Below, piece after piece: positions 43,638-53,271 of a stretch of DNA of 64,000 nucleotides. The stretch spans positions 1-64,000 of the forward strand of contig NZ_JAGGQQ010000019.1 in NCBI RefSeq assembly GCF_018613195.1, read 5' to 3'. Position 1 is the stretch's first letter. Each line of letters starts with the position of its first letter. The translations under genes were made by a program, and so were the position numbers. Source of the DNA: Bacillus sp. ISL-45. GTDB taxonomy: Bacteria; Bacillota; Bacilli; Bacillales; Cytobacillaceae. The notes under the pieces were generated by a model, which had not been told where the DNA came from, did no database searches, and saw only the letters and a list, made by a program, of their open reading frames with translations.

Positions 43638-45548
43638 ATGGTGAAGCTGGACCCTTCTATGATATTGAAGGTGAAAAGAGATACGTTTTATCTCGCAGAA
43701 CCGAACCGGGGTGTGTATTTAAGGAATAATTCATGTTCATTCCGTCTTGAAGGTAATGGTATTGACCAGTGGGTTGAAAAGCTGCTGCCAATGTTTAACG
43801 GGGAGTATTCGCTTGGGACATTGACCGATGGCCTGCCTGAACCTTATAGGAAGCAAGTTTGTCAAATTGCTGAGGTTCTTCTTGAGAATGGTTTTGTCCG
43901 GGATGTGAGCCAGGATGAACAGCATCATTTATCTGAGCAAGTCCTGAAAAAGTTCGCTTCGCAAATAGAGTTTGTTGACAATTTAGCTGGTTCTGGAGCA
44001 TCAAGATTCCAGTCATTCCGCTACGCTAACGTTTTGGCCGTCGGCTCTGGTCCCATGTTGAATTCGGTCGTTTCCACTTTGCTGGAATCAGGTCTGCAGA
44101 AAGTGAATGTCGCTATTACAGATGAAATCCGGACCAATAGAAATAGGATGGCAGAGCTCGTGAATCAGGCACGAAAAACAGATTTGGAGGTGGAGTACGA
44201 GGAGTTCAATTGTAAGGATGGAGACTGGAACGAGCTGCTGATGTCTTTCGACTCGGTCTTGTATGTTTCACAAAATGGCAATGTTGAAGAATTGAGGCTT
44301 TTGCAATCGATTTGCAAGGAGGAGAGGAAAACATTCATTCCCGCTATCCAGTTCAAACAAACAGGCGTAGCAGGTCCATTGTTTGCTCCTGATTCTGAGC
44401 TCTGCTGGGAGTCGGCGTGGAGGCGATTGCATTTTACTGTTTTGGAAAAAGAGCCTATAGACTCTGCCGTATCCTTGACCACTGGAGCATTGCTGGCTAA
44501 CGTTATGACATTTGAATTATATAAAGAACTTACGGGCGTTACGAAAACTGAACAAAGAAACCGGATCTATTTGCTAGATTTAGAAACTTTTGAGGGAAGA
44601 TGGCATCCTGTTTCCCCACATCCATTAGTGACTGGAGCTTTTTCATCCATAAAAGTAGGAGATCTTGAAGATCGGCTTGACAAGGATTTTAGGAAAGCTG
44701 AACCTGAAAAACTTCTCCAGTATTTTAGTCTATTGACTTCAAAAGAGACTGGGATATTACATGAATGGGAGGAGGGGGACCTTAAGCAGCTTCCGTTGGC
44801 ACAATGCAGGGTCCAGGCAGCCGATCTGCTGTCAGATGGGCCGTCTGAATTACTGGCAGCAAGGATTTGTTCAGGGGTCACACATGAAGAAGCACGTACG
44901 GAGGCGGCGTTGACGGGGATTGAATCATATGCTGCCCGCCTGGCAGAAATGATTGAAAACGGCGGGATTCTGGGTGTCGGTGCCGGTGAAACTTTTGCGG
45001 AAGCTGTTGGGCGAGGTCTGCAAAAGTGTCTCACAAAAGAACTGGATAATCGAATGCTCATTGAAAAAGAGTCGATCTCCCTTGTTGACCTCGAGCCGAT
45101 TGAAGACCAGCGTTGCGCTTTTTATATTAAGGCTCTCACTACGATACAGGGAGCACCTCTAGCAGGGATCGGAAAGGAAGTTCGTGGTTTCCCTGTTATC
45201 TGGATCGGAACAAAGAGAGGCTGGTATGGAAGTGCTGGCCTGAATACGACTTTGGCATTAAGAAACGCTTTGCAGAATGCTTTATTCGATTATCAAAATG
45301 AGCCAGCTGGGGATGGAGCTCAAGCCCTGCAAGAGCCAGAAGTTCATTTTTCAGAAAGAGGTATGCAAAGCTTAAAAATTCCAGAAGATACTGGAAGGAT
45401 CCAGCGTGAAATCCTGCAGGCAGCCATTGAGGTTCTTAAACAAAACAAAACCCAAATGTCAGTGTATGAATTAAGTATTGAACCGATTTTCAATAAGCAA
45501 CTTGAAGGGGTATATGGTGTATCGCTGCGCGGGGAGGGATCGAGTTGA
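43638..45548 (+). CDS. Thiazole-containing bacteriocin maturation protein (ThiF-like, TOMM)
   Basis: A 636-residue protein of the ThiF-like TOMM maturation family. The N-terminus (about 5-90) resembles a leader-recognition winged fold (KLDPSMILKVKRDTFYLAEP), followed by an E1/ThiF-like Rossmann part (about 125-300: ANVLAVGSGPMLNSVVSTLL) and a C-terminal region of unknown fold (about 380-630). It is expected to bind the precursor leader and present it to YcaO. ATG at 43638 follows GAGGAGGAGTGAA. Its stop overlaps the next start by four bases. Confidence 0.88.
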   Translation: MVKLDPSMILKVKRDTFYLAEPNRGVYLRNNSCSFRLEGNGIDQWVEKLLPMFNGEYSLGTLTDGLPEPYRKQVCQIAEVLLENGFVRDVSQDEQHHLSEQVLKKFASQIEFVDNLAGSGASRFQSFRYANVLAVGSGPMLNSVVSTLLESGLQKVNVAITDEIRTNRNRMAELVNQARKTDLEVEYEEFNCKDGDWNELLMSFDSVLYVSQNGNVEELRLLQSICKEERKTFIPAIQFKQTGVAGPLFAPDSELCWESAWRRLHFTVLEKEPIDSAVSLTTGALLANVMTFELYKELTGVTKTEQRNRIYLLDLETFEGRWHPVSPHPLVTGAFSSIKVGDLEDRLDKDFRKAEPEKLLQYFSLLTSKETGILHEWEEGDLKQLPLAQCRVQAADLLSDGPSELLAARICSGVTHEEARTEAALTGIESYAARLAEMIENGGILGVGAGETFAEAVGRGLQKCLTKELDNRMLIEKESISLVDLEPIEDQRCAFYIKALTTIQGAPLAGIGKEVRGFPVIWIGTKRGWYGSAGLNTTLALRNALQNALFDYQNEPAGDGAQALQEPEVHFSERGMQSLKIPEDTGRIQREILQAAIEVLKQNKTQMSVYELSIEPIFNKQLEGVYGVSLRGEGSS

Positions 45549-47494
45549 GTTCCTTCGTAATAATTATAGGAGAAGGCTGGCTGGCTGATTCGGTTGCTGA
45601 GGAATTATCCGCACGCTATCAAGTGTTCAGAAGGATTGATTTTGAGAATGGGCTGCCCGAAAAGTCAGAGTTGATGCTTGTCCTTCATGATTATTGGAAC
45701 CCCATAGCGCATCAAAAAGCTGAAGAAGCTGTAAAACTGACTGGCAGTCCCTGGCTCCGAGCCTTTGTTTCGTTTGGAGAGGGAATCATTGGGCCGCTCG
45801 TCAGGCCTGGCACACCTGGATGTTCGCAATGTGCTGACCTGAGGAAGCTGCTTGGGGGGCAAGAGCGGAGCGAAATGCGTGAGGTGAAGCGAAAGCTGGA
45901 AGCCGAAAAAGAAACACCTTCGGATTCATGGGCATCGAAAAATGGCCTTCTGCATCTCGTTCATTTAATTGTAACCGAAGCAGACCGGGTTCTAGCGGGC
46001 AAGAAGAGCCTTTTGGCAGGACGGATGTATTTTACAGACTTAAAAACATTGAGTGGATCCTGGCATTCCTTCCTGGCAGATTCGCTGTGCCAGGTATGCA
46101 GTACCATTCCAGACGATTCAGCTTCGCTTGCGAAAATCGCATTAAATCCAAGTCCGAAGATCAGTGCCGGCAGCTACCGATGTACACCGCTTGATAAGAT
46201 GAAGGAAGTGCTCGTTGCCGATTATTTTGACAATCGGACAGGGCTGTTAAACAGTAAAATGTACGATTTGGTCACCCCATTCGCCGATGCGAGCGTCAAT
46301 CTGCCAATGATTACTGGCGGCAATGAAGGCACAGCCGGCAGGACACAGTGCTACGCAGAAAGCGAATTGACTGCCATACTGGAAGGACTTGAGCGCCACT
46401 GTGGTCTTCAGCCCCGCGGGAAGCGGACCGTCATCCATGATAGTTACCGAAACCTCGAAAAGCAGGCATTGAACCCATTAGAAGTAGGTATCCATGCAGA
46501 TGAAGAATATGAAAAGCCCGGATTTCCTTTTCAAAAATTCGACCCAGACAGGCCGATGGATTGGGTTTGGGGCTACTCGCTGATAGAAGAGCGGGCGATT
46601 CTCGTTCCAGAGCTGCTTTCCTATTATAGTCTTGGATGCGGGTCAGCCGGATTTGTCTATGAAACGTCAAATGGCTGTGCGCTTGGCGGAAGCAGGGAAG
46701 AGGCGATTTTCTACGGCATCATGGAAGTGGTAGAGCGTGACTCCTTCCTGTTGTCCTGGTATTCAAAATTGAAACTGCCACGCCTCGATCTTCAAACGGC
46801 TGAAGATGAAGAACTGCTATTGATGACGGAGCGGATGCGAGCTGTAGCTGGATATGATTTATATTTATTTAATGCCACCATGGAGCATGGTATTCCAAGT
46901 GTCTGGGCGCTGGCAAAGAACAGGAAGGATACAGGATTGAACATAATATGTGCAGCAGGGGCCCATCTTGATCCGGTTAAGGCTGCCAAAAGTGCTGTTC
47001 AGGAGCTCGCGGGTATGATGCTCAATCTCGATGGGAAATTGGAAGGGAACAAGGAGAAATACTTGCAAATGCTTGATGATGACTCACTAGTGCGGGAAAT
47101 GGATGACCATGGAATGTTATACGGATTGCTGCAGGCAGAGGGTCGTCTAGGGTTCCTGCTCGATGATGACCGGCCATTACAAAGTTTTCAAGGCGCTTTT
47201 CAAAAAGAATCACGTCATGTGGACCTGACGGAGGATCTGAAGGATATCCTCATAGAATTCCGACGGTTGGAGCTCAATGTCATCGTTGTCGACCAGACTC
47301 CTCCCGAATTAAGGAAAAATGGGCTTTATTGTGTGAAAGTATTGATACCGGGGATGCTGCCAATGACCTTTGGGCACCATCTGACTCGCCTCAAAGGGCT
47401 TGAGCGGGTGCTGTACGTCCCGATGAAGCTTGGTTATGTGAATAAACCATTGTCATTTGAAGAACTAAATCACTTTCCGCATCCGTTCCCTTAG
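45545..47494 (+). CDS. TOMM YcaO cyclodehydratase
   Basis: A 649-residue protein with an N-terminal ThiF-like half (about 1-215, including the zinc-type cysteines PGCSQCADL and LCQVCST) and a YcaO ATPase domain (about 220-649). YcaO ATP-binding signatures are ESELTAILEGLERHCG and GGSREEAIFYGIMEVVERDSF; the chain ends in a Pro-rich FPHPFP, typical of azoline-forming YcaO. It uses ATP to cyclise Cys/Ser onto the preceding carbonyl to form azolines. It overlaps the upstream gene by four bases and precedes the dehydrogenase by 11. Confidence 0.93.
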   Translation: MSSFVIIIGEGWLADSVAEELSARYQVFRRIDFENGLPEKSELMLVLHDYWNPIAHQKAEEAVKLTGSPWLRAFVSFGEGIIGPLVRPGTPGCSQCADLRKLLGGQERSEMREVKRKLEAEKETPSDSWASKNGLLHLVHLIVTEADRVLAGKKSLLAGRMYFTDLKTLSGSWHSFLADSLCQVCSTIPDDSASLAKIALNPSPKISAGSYRCTPLDKMKEVLVADYFDNRTGLLNSKMYDLVTPFADASVNLPMITGGNEGTAGRTQCYAESELTAILEGLERHCGLQPRGKRTVIHDSYRNLEKQALNPLEVGIHADEEYEKPGFPFQKFDPDRPMDWVWGYSLIEERAILVPELLSYYSLGCGSAGFVYETSNGCALGGSREEAIFYGIMEVVERDSFLLSWYSKLKLPRLDLQTAEDEELLLMTERMRAVAGYDLYLFNATMEHGIPSVWALAKNRKDTGLNIICAAGAHLDPVKAAKSAVQELAGMMLNLDGKLEGNKEKYLQMLDDDSLVREMDDHGMLYGLLQAEGRLGFLLDDDRPLQSFQGAFQKESRHVDLTEDLKDILIEFRRLELNVIVVDQTPPELRKNGLYCVKVLIPGMLPMTFGHHLTRLKGLERVLYVPMKLGYVNKPLSFEELNHFPHPFP

Positions 47495-47505
47495 GAGGCA
47501 GCAGA

Positions 47506-49062
47506 ATGAATCTTGAACAATTTTTAATGGATCTTCAGTTTAATATAGAACGTGCCAATCAGGAAAACTGGGAACCTAACTGGGAAGACGCTCCACTACC
47601 ATATAAACTTTATCGAGGATTGCCAGTAGTGCCTCTGTCAGGGGAGGTGCCTTTGTCCCTGGCAGAAAACAGCCAGCCAGCAACGCCGGGTATCAAGGAG
47701 ATTGGACATTTCCTCTGGTATGTTTATGGAATTACGCAAGTAAGCGAGTCGCTTTTTTCTGATGAGGTATATCCAGCCCATACCTATAGGAGGCATGCTC
47801 CTTCGGGCGGGGGCCTTTATCCTAACGAACTTTATCTATATTTAAAGCTAGAGGATCTGCCTGAAGGGATCTACCATTATGACCCAGCCCATCACCGCCT
47901 TGTTTTGCTTCGGGCTGGAAACTTCGATTCCTATATTGCTTCCGCTCTTGGAGACCGTTGCGATATCTCTTCCTGCTTTGGGACTGCATTCGTTTCTACG
48001 ATGTTTTGGAAAAACTTCTTTAAATACAATAACTTTTCCTACCGGCTGCAAGGACTGGATGCTGGGGTACTTATGGGGCAGCTTCTGGCAACGGCAAAAC
48101 GTTTTGGTTTCGCTTCTGGTGTTTACTTTCAGTATCTGGATTCGGCAATCAATCATCTTCTCGGATTATGTGAGCAGGAGGAGAGTGTATATTCAATTAT
48201 TCCCCTATCAGTGAAAACGACCAACTGGTCTGCAAATGGAGCAGCTTCACGCAATAACATAATGTCTGAGGATTTGAAAAGGGAACTGAAACCGGTTGTA
48301 TTTAAGAGATATGAAAGGTCGAGGAAAGTTTTAGAGTTTCCGAAATTAATAGCATTGAAAGAGGCCTCAAAACTGGAGTCGACCGAGTCGTTTAACAGGC
48401 TATGTAACCCGCCTTGTGAAGTAGAGGGAAATCGAAAGATCACACTCCCGCAAACTGAGTCATTACCATTCGATTTGGCAGAGGCAAGCAAAAAACGTTC
48501 TTCTCCAGAAATGGATTTTGTTTTAACCAGGATTAGTCAGCAGAAGCTGGCATCCCTACTGCAAGAGTCAATGGCAGCTTTTTCATACAGGAATGATTTG
48601 GACGAAATTTATTGCAGTCAGGATCCCAGAGTTTCAATATACGGCTGTTTCTATAATACAGATGGTATCCCCAATGGAGCCTACTACTACAACTTTGCAG
48701 AACATGCTTTACAAGAAATTCAGCAAGGGGACCATCGTTTGGGTTTACAAACAGGGTTGTCAATTGATAACGTCAACCTGATGCAGGTACCAATTTGCCT
48801 GCATGTCGCTGGCAATAAGGAATTTTTTCAAGGAGAATTAGGATACAGAGGCTACCGGATCTTACAAATGGAAGCAGGAATGCTTGTTCAAAATTTACTT
48901 TTAACAGCATCTGCACTTGGGTTAGGAGGCCATCCCCTGCTAGGGTTCGATGCAAGCAGGGCCGACGAGCTTTATCGAATGAAAGGAAAAACCAGCCTAA
49001 TCCAGATACCAATCGGCTCATATCGACCACGTCAATGGTTAAAAGGGAGTTTGCATAGCTAG
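47506..49062 (+). CDS. SagB-type TOMM azoline dehydrogenase
   Basis: A 518-residue protein with two nitroreductase-like FMN domains (about 60-260 and 315-515). The first holds RRHAPSGGGLYPNELYLYL and GLDAGVLMGQLLATAKRFGF, the second QMEAGMLVQNLLLTASALGLGG, a tandem layout common in this family. It oxidises azolines to thiazoles or oxazoles. ATG follows AGGAGGCAGCAGA. It closes the four-gene locus; a strong terminator follows. No dedicated exporter or immunity gene is visible next to it. Confidence 0.9.
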   Translation: MNLEQFLMDLQFNIERANQENWEPNWEDAPLPYKLYRGLPVVPLSGEVPLSLAENSQPATPGIKEIGHFLWYVYGITQVSESLFSDEVYPAHTYRRHAPSGGGLYPNELYLYLKLEDLPEGIYHYDPAHHRLVLLRAGNFDSYIASALGDRCDISSCFGTAFVSTMFWKNFFKYNNFSYRLQGLDAGVLMGQLLATAKRFGFASGVYFQYLDSAINHLLGLCEQEESVYSIIPLSVKTTNWSANGAASRNNIMSEDLKRELKPVVFKRYERSRKVLEFPKLIALKEASKLESTESFNRLCNPPCEVEGNRKITLPQTESLPFDLAEASKKRSSPEMDFVLTRISQQKLASLLQESMAAFSYRNDLDEIYCSQDPRVSIYGCFYNTDGIPNGAYYYNFAEHALQEIQQGDHRLGLQTGLSIDNVNLMQVPICLHVAGNKEFFQGELGYRGYRILQMEAGMLVQNLLLTASALGLGGHPLLGFDASRADELYRMKGKTSLIQIPIGSYRPRQWLKGSLHS

Positions 49063-49080
49063 GAAAGCAGGTTGATAATG

Positions 49081-49115
49081 AAAGGCAAGGGAGACATTCC
49101 CTTGCCTTTCTTTCG
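49081..49115 (+). terminator. Terminator of the TOMM operon
   Basis: AAAGGCAAGGGA pairs perfectly with TCCCTTGCCTTT, then CTTTC. Confidence 0.92.
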
Positions 49116-49240
49116 TTGGACGGATCTCGTTTGCAGCGAGAGGTGACCATGCAAAATGCTTTTTGTGCAACTTTTTCTAGTATGGACTCCAATGATACGG
49201 TAAAATATCCTTCAATTTAATAGGAAAGTATGTGTAAGAA

Positions 49241-49390
49241 ATGATTAAAAGTTTTCCAGTGTCATTGTTTGGAGAAGAAAGAAAAATTAGAGTGTATGTA
49301 CCTTCTGGTTCTGTCGAAAAAAGGTATCCTGTTCTATACATGCATGATCGGCCATCAAGCTTCTGCAAAAATGAAGTACCTAGAAAATAA
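49241..49390 (+). pseudogene. N-terminal remnant of a putative esterase
   Basis: A 49-codon frame reads SLFGEERKIRVYVPSGSVEK and RYPVLYMHDRPSSF, which match the first strands of PF00756-type esterases where the fold normally continues for some 200 more residues. Everything after the first alpha/beta strand is missing, so this is a truncated fragment. Confidence 0.6.
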
Positions 49391-49392
49391 TG

Positions 49393-49428
49393 AATCAGGC
49401 TCACCCGATAGGTGAGCCTGATTTCTTT
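49393..49428. terminator. Bidirectional terminator
   Basis: AATCAGGCTCACC pairs perfectly with GGTGAGCCTGATT, followed by TCTTTC. It ends the minus-strand MEDS gene. Confidence 0.88.
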
Positions 49429-49967
49429 CATCCTTCATCATTAATAATAAAGTTATGGCAATTTATAAGGCCTTCTATTAATTCTTGGCTAACCCTTTCA
49501 GAATCGTAGGCACAAACAGCTAGAAATTTTGCTTCGGTCACAATGGTATCGGCTTCTTGTTCAGAAGCGATTAATTTTCTGTTGATCTGCTGCTCATCCC
49601 GCCATTCTACATGAGCCCAGCTACGAATGACTACATCGAGCTTTGAATAACCTTCGATCAGGTTCGGAAGGAAATCAAATATGGAATTTACGCTAAAGTC
49701 TCCCTTGGCATAATAAAAGTCAAAGTTATTGATGAACTTTACTTTTTCCAAACTGCTTTCATCCACTGACTCCATGAGTTTTCTGATAATCAAGGGTATC
49801 ATCCGGTCATTTTCTACAATGATGGAATATTCACCACGTTCCAGACCCGAAATGACGAAGTCAACCACTCGAGTAACATACCGTTCTTGGTTTCCAAAGA
49901 AATATAGTCCGTGTCCCTTGGTAAGGCCTGCAAGTTCATTAACTTTCATTAACTGCGTACTTTCCAA
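49428..49967 (-). CDS. MEDS-domain protein
   Basis: A 179-residue protein of the MEDS (DcmR-type sensory) fold, a RecA-like domain without full ATPase motifs: GHGLYFFGNQERYVTRVVDF at the start, SIIVENDRMIPLI, and a late DSERVSQELIEGLINCHNF. Related domains accompany sigma-factor regulators and sensor kinases. TTG at 49967 has a GGGGTG site six bases upstream; the longer frame lacks one. No partner gene is adjacent. Confidence 0.68.
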   Translation of the reverse strand: MESTQLMKVNELAGLTKGHGLYFFGNQERYVTRVVDFVISGLERGEYSIIVENDRMIPLIIRKLMESVDESSLEKVKFINNFDFYYAKGDFSVNSIFDFLPNLIEGYSKLDVVIRSWAHVEWRDEQQINRKLIASEQEADTIVTEAKFLAVCAYDSERVSQELIEGLINCHNFIINDEG

Positions 49968-50147
49968 ATTAGCACCCCATCGAATAAAACAGATTATCAA
50001 TAAAGTGTATCATACTTGGTTGTTAATATGTATTTACTTTCAAACTCTTTGTATTGGAACATTTTTTGTTTCTAGTTAGTTTTAATTACAGTAAAAGCTC
50101 AGGGCCTTTTAGAAGGCTCCCGAGCTTTTGTGTGCACTGCTGGTTTA

Positions 50148-50909
50148 TTAAAATCTATATGACTCACCGTCATTTGGGACGATAACACTTGAGGAGATCC
50201 CATTTTCATCAACAAAACTTTTCAATTCTTCCCTTGAAAGTGTCCAGTGGTTGACAGCTTCCATATGGCTGGCGATGATTATTGCAGAGGGAGCGGCTTT
50301 TTGCACTTCATACACGTCGTCTTTACCCATGACGAGTGATCCACCTTCAAGGAATTGATTATCTCCTGCATTTACAACAATGATTTCTGGCGTGTGGGTA
50401 TCGATGGCTTCTTGTACACCTTCATACCAGACAGTGTCTCCAGCGACATATAAGGTTTTCTCGGTATCGTGTTTAAATATAACACCACACACGAGGCCGG
50501 CAAGTTTTAATATTTCCCCTCTGCCATGCTCGCCTTTTGTTTTAATTAATTGAATGGCTTCGAAAACTGTATCTTCCTGTAAAACCTCAACATTTTTAAA
50601 ACCGTCATTTTGGACTGCATTGGCATCTTCCTCATTTTGTACGAACATTTTTAGATTCTTCGGAAGCGCCTCTTTGGCAGCCTCATCATAGTGGTCGAGG
50701 TGTAAATGAGTTACAATGACAGCATCTATATCATCGATCATTTCATCAATGGACACCGGTAAGCTGACTAAAGGATTATTCTGGTCTTGCCTTAATGAAT
50801 TGGGAAAGGGAGGATATGCTCCTTTTTCTGCCAAAAATGGATCGATTAAAAACTTCTTCCCAGCATATTGCACAACCAAAGTTGCATTTCGAATTTGTTG
50901 TAAATTCAT
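50148..50909 (-). CDS. MBL-fold metal-dependent hydrolase
   Basis: A 253-residue metallo-beta-lactamase-fold hydrolase (UlaG/UPF0173-like). Metal ligands are in THLHLDH (about residues 70-76), GDTVWYEG supplies the bridging Asp and ASHMEAVNHW the last histidine. Substrate unknown. ATG at 50909 follows AAAGGAGCTAATGAAT. It is transcribed divergently from the AsnC/Lrp-type regulator, whose target it may be. Confidence 0.85.
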   Translation of the reverse strand: MNLQQIRNATLVVQYAGKKFLIDPFLAEKGAYPPFPNSLRQDQNNPLVSLPVSIDEMIDDIDAVIVTHLHLDHYDEAAKEALPKNLKMFVQNEEDANAVQNDGFKNVEVLQEDTVFEAIQLIKTKGEHGRGEILKLAGLVCGVIFKHDTEKTLYVAGDTVWYEGVQEAIDTHTPEIIVVNAGDNQFLEGGSLVMGKDDVYEVQKAAPSAIIIASHMEAVNHWTLSREELKSFVDENGISSSVIVPNDGESYRF

Positions 50910-51027
50910 ATTCATTAGCTCCTTTTCTATAATGTATATATAGTTTATAATAAGACCGCTTTTGACTTACATAGTGAAAATCAAGTCTTTTTCTTCTTTT
51001 ACTTGATTATTGAAAGGATTTGAGACA

Positions 51028-51441
51028 ATGTTGGATTCCACCGATATGAGAATTATAGAAGAGCTTACCATGAACAGCCGGATCACCATGAAGGAACTTG
51101 GTGAAAAGGTCCATTTGACTGGCCAGGCTGCTTCAGCGAGGGTCGCCAAGTTAGAGGATCACGGAATCATTGAAGGGTATACCATTAAAGTGAACCAAAT
51201 AAAAATGGGGTATCCAATTTATGCAATCATACATATTTTTACGAAAACGACGAATCATCAGCCTTACCTCACGTTCTTGACAGAAAAAAAAACATACGTG
51301 ATGAACAATTATAAAGTCAGTGGGGAAAGCTGTTACCTTTTAGAATGCAAATTTCCATCCAATGAAATTTTGGATGAATTTCTGACAGACTTGAGCAATT
51401 ATGTGAGCTATAAGCTATCGATTGTAATTAATAAGCAGTGA
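51028..51441 (+). CDS. Lrp/AsnC-family transcriptional regulator
   Basis: A 137-residue regulator with an N-terminal helix-turn-helix (about 3-50: ELTMNSRITMKELGEKVHLT then GQAASARVAKLEDHGIIEGY) and a C-terminal RAM-like ligand domain. Such proteins sense amino acids. ATG at 51028 follows AAAGGATTTGAGACA. It faces the MBL hydrolase gene with about 100 bases between the starts, a common regulator-target layout. Confidence 0.88.
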   Translation: MLDSTDMRIIEELTMNSRITMKELGEKVHLTGQAASARVAKLEDHGIIEGYTIKVNQIKMGYPIYAIIHIFTKTTNHQPYLTFLTEKKTYVMNNYKVSGESCYLLECKFPSNEILDEFLTDLSNYVSYKLSIVINKQ

Positions 51442-51530
51442 TGGAGAGCGCCTAATTCCTTCATTCAAGACCGAACATCCATACCCTTGCCTCCCTCCAT
51501 GAATACCTTTGGTAATATGGGGGTGAGAGG

Positions 51531-51641
51531 ATGGATAGAAAAGAGGATGATTTAGCTGATTTCTTTTGCGTCCATGAAGTGAATAGCGTTCCATTTATTC
51601 CTAAGATTAAGGATCATTCCTGTTCGAGAAGAAGCAGATGA
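51531..51641 (+). CDS. Possible 36-aa peptide
   Basis: An ATG after GGGGGTGAGAGG opens a 36-codon frame (begins MDRKEDDLADFFCVHEV, ends CSRRSR). The ribosome site is good, but the product resembles nothing known and the tail looks out of frame, so it may be debris. Confidence 0.3.
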   Translation: MDRKEDDLADFFCVHEVNSVPFIPKIKDHSCSRRSR

Positions 51642-51752
51642 GGAGCCGTTGTTTATGGTTCCTCTTTCGTTTGTCGAAAGATTAAACTGAAATTATTAGA
51701 AAATTATGACATAATTATGTTGATATCAGTTTGGCAGAAGGAGTGATGGGGG

Positions 51753-53000
51753 TTGGCTAATTTATTTCCAATTGAACAGGTGAGGGAAAGATTCCCGGCA
51801 TTAAATCGAAAAGACGATGGAAAACAAGTGATTTACTTTGACGGGCCGGGCGGTACACAAATGGTCGATTTTGCAATGGAGTCTATGTATCGGTACATAA
51901 GGAATGGCATGGCAAATCTTCATGGGACCTTCAACACCAGTGCTGACACAGATAGTATGCTGGACAAAGCCAGGGAGGCTGTTGCGGATTTGCTTGGATG
52001 CCAGGCGAATGAAGTGGCGTTTGGTGCCAATATGACGACACATGCTTTTGCGATTGCACGGAGTCTGGCTGGTTTTATCAATGAGGGTGATGAGATTGTG
52101 GTCACAGAGCTAGACCATCGTGCGAATGTTGATCCATGGATTACCCTTGCGAGGGACTGTGGAGCAACGGTAAAATTCATCGAACTGGATCATGAAACTT
52201 TTACTTTGAAATTAGATGATTTAGACGGAATCATTACAGATAAAACAAAGCTGGTGGCCGCTGGAATGTCATCGAATGTGACAGGGACTGTAACGGATTT
52301 AAAGCCAATAATTGAACGTGCGAGGGAAGTTGGCGCCCTGGCGGTTGTTGATGCTGTACATGGAGTGCCGCATTTATCAATGGATGTTCAAAAGTTTGGG
52401 TGTGACATCCTGCTATGTTCAGCTTATAAATTTTTCGGGCCGCATGTCGGCATCGCTGTGGTGAGGGAGAGTTTATTTGAAAAACTTCAGGTCTACAAGC
52501 TGAAGCCTGCACCTGCCCAAATACCTTACAAGCTTGAAACAGGAACTCAGAATCATGAAGGCATCGCCGGGGTGATGGGAGCTATTCAGTTTATCGAAGA
52601 GCTGGGATATGGTGAAACGAGAAGGGAACGATTGGTGTCCGGAATGCAAGCAATCGATGAATATGAAAGTGGACTTGCATTAGAAGTGGAAAGCTTTTTG
52701 CACAGCCTCCCGGAAGTGACACTATATCGCGCAGCTTCTGGGCGGAGGACACCAACATTTGCTTTTACTATTGAAGGTCACAACTCCCACGAGGTCACGG
52801 CATGGCTTTCGGAAAAATACAATATGTGTGTCGCAGATGGGGACTTCTATGCCTCCACGATGGCTGAGGTACTCGATGTCTATCCAACAGGCGGATGGGT
52901 GCGGATCGGGTTGGCTCCATATAATACCATGGAAGAAATCCAGCAATTTAAAGAAGCATTAGCAGCTTTCATCGAACAGCATCAGCAGAATGTGGTTTGA
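51753..53000 (+). CDS. Class V aminotransferase, cysteine desulfurase-like
   Basis: A 415-residue PLP enzyme of the cysteine-desulfurase-like subfamily. The Schiff-base lysine is in CSAYKFFGPHVG, preceded by the cofactor Asp/His pair VVDAVHGVPH, and the N-terminal YFDGPGGTQM motif is typical. The mobile-loop cysteine of true desulfurases is not evident in the C-terminal NMCVADGDFYAS segment, so sulfur transfer is uncertain. TTG start follows AGAAGGAGTGATGGGGG. It is a single gene. Confidence 0.82.
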   Translation: MANLFPIEQVRERFPALNRKDDGKQVIYFDGPGGTQMVDFAMESMYRYIRNGMANLHGTFNTSADTDSMLDKAREAVADLLGCQANEVAFGANMTTHAFAIARSLAGFINEGDEIVVTELDHRANVDPWITLARDCGATVKFIELDHETFTLKLDDLDGIITDKTKLVAAGMSSNVTGTVTDLKPIIERAREVGALAVVDAVHGVPHLSMDVQKFGCDILLCSAYKFFGPHVGIAVVRESLFEKLQVYKLKPAPAQIPYKLETGTQNHEGIAGVMGAIQFIEELGYGETRRERLVSGMQAIDEYESGLALEVESFLHSLPEVTLYRAASGRRTPTFAFTIEGHNSHEVTAWLSEKYNMCVADGDFYASTMAEVLDVYPTGGWVRIGLAPYNTMEEIQQFKEALAAFIEQHQQNVV

Positions 53001-53083
53001 TTGAACGTTATTTTGCAGTAGGGGAATGAAAGATGTTCGGCATGGGACAGTCTGATGAAGACCGAAGCTGCTTGTTAAATAAA

Positions 53084-53189
53084 GGCTGTTTTCGTAAAGA
53101 TTGTTGTTAAAATCCTAAAGCCGATTTTAACGTAATGTAAGCCATTTTGCAGGTCGGTATTAAGTTTGCATGCTCTTTTCTCACAAAAG
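53084..53189. repeat. Dispersed repeat copy B (inverted relative to A)
   Basis: The reverse complement matches 31323-31426 over about 104 bases with only a handful of differences. It lies between the aminotransferase and ykvA-like genes and contains no gene. Confidence 0.88.
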
Positions 53190-53271
53190 CTTGAGGAGTC
53201 TGGCCATTGTGCCAGGCTCTGTTTATTTATATAGTAATAGATAATTAGAATAGAAAGCCGGAGGGAATATT

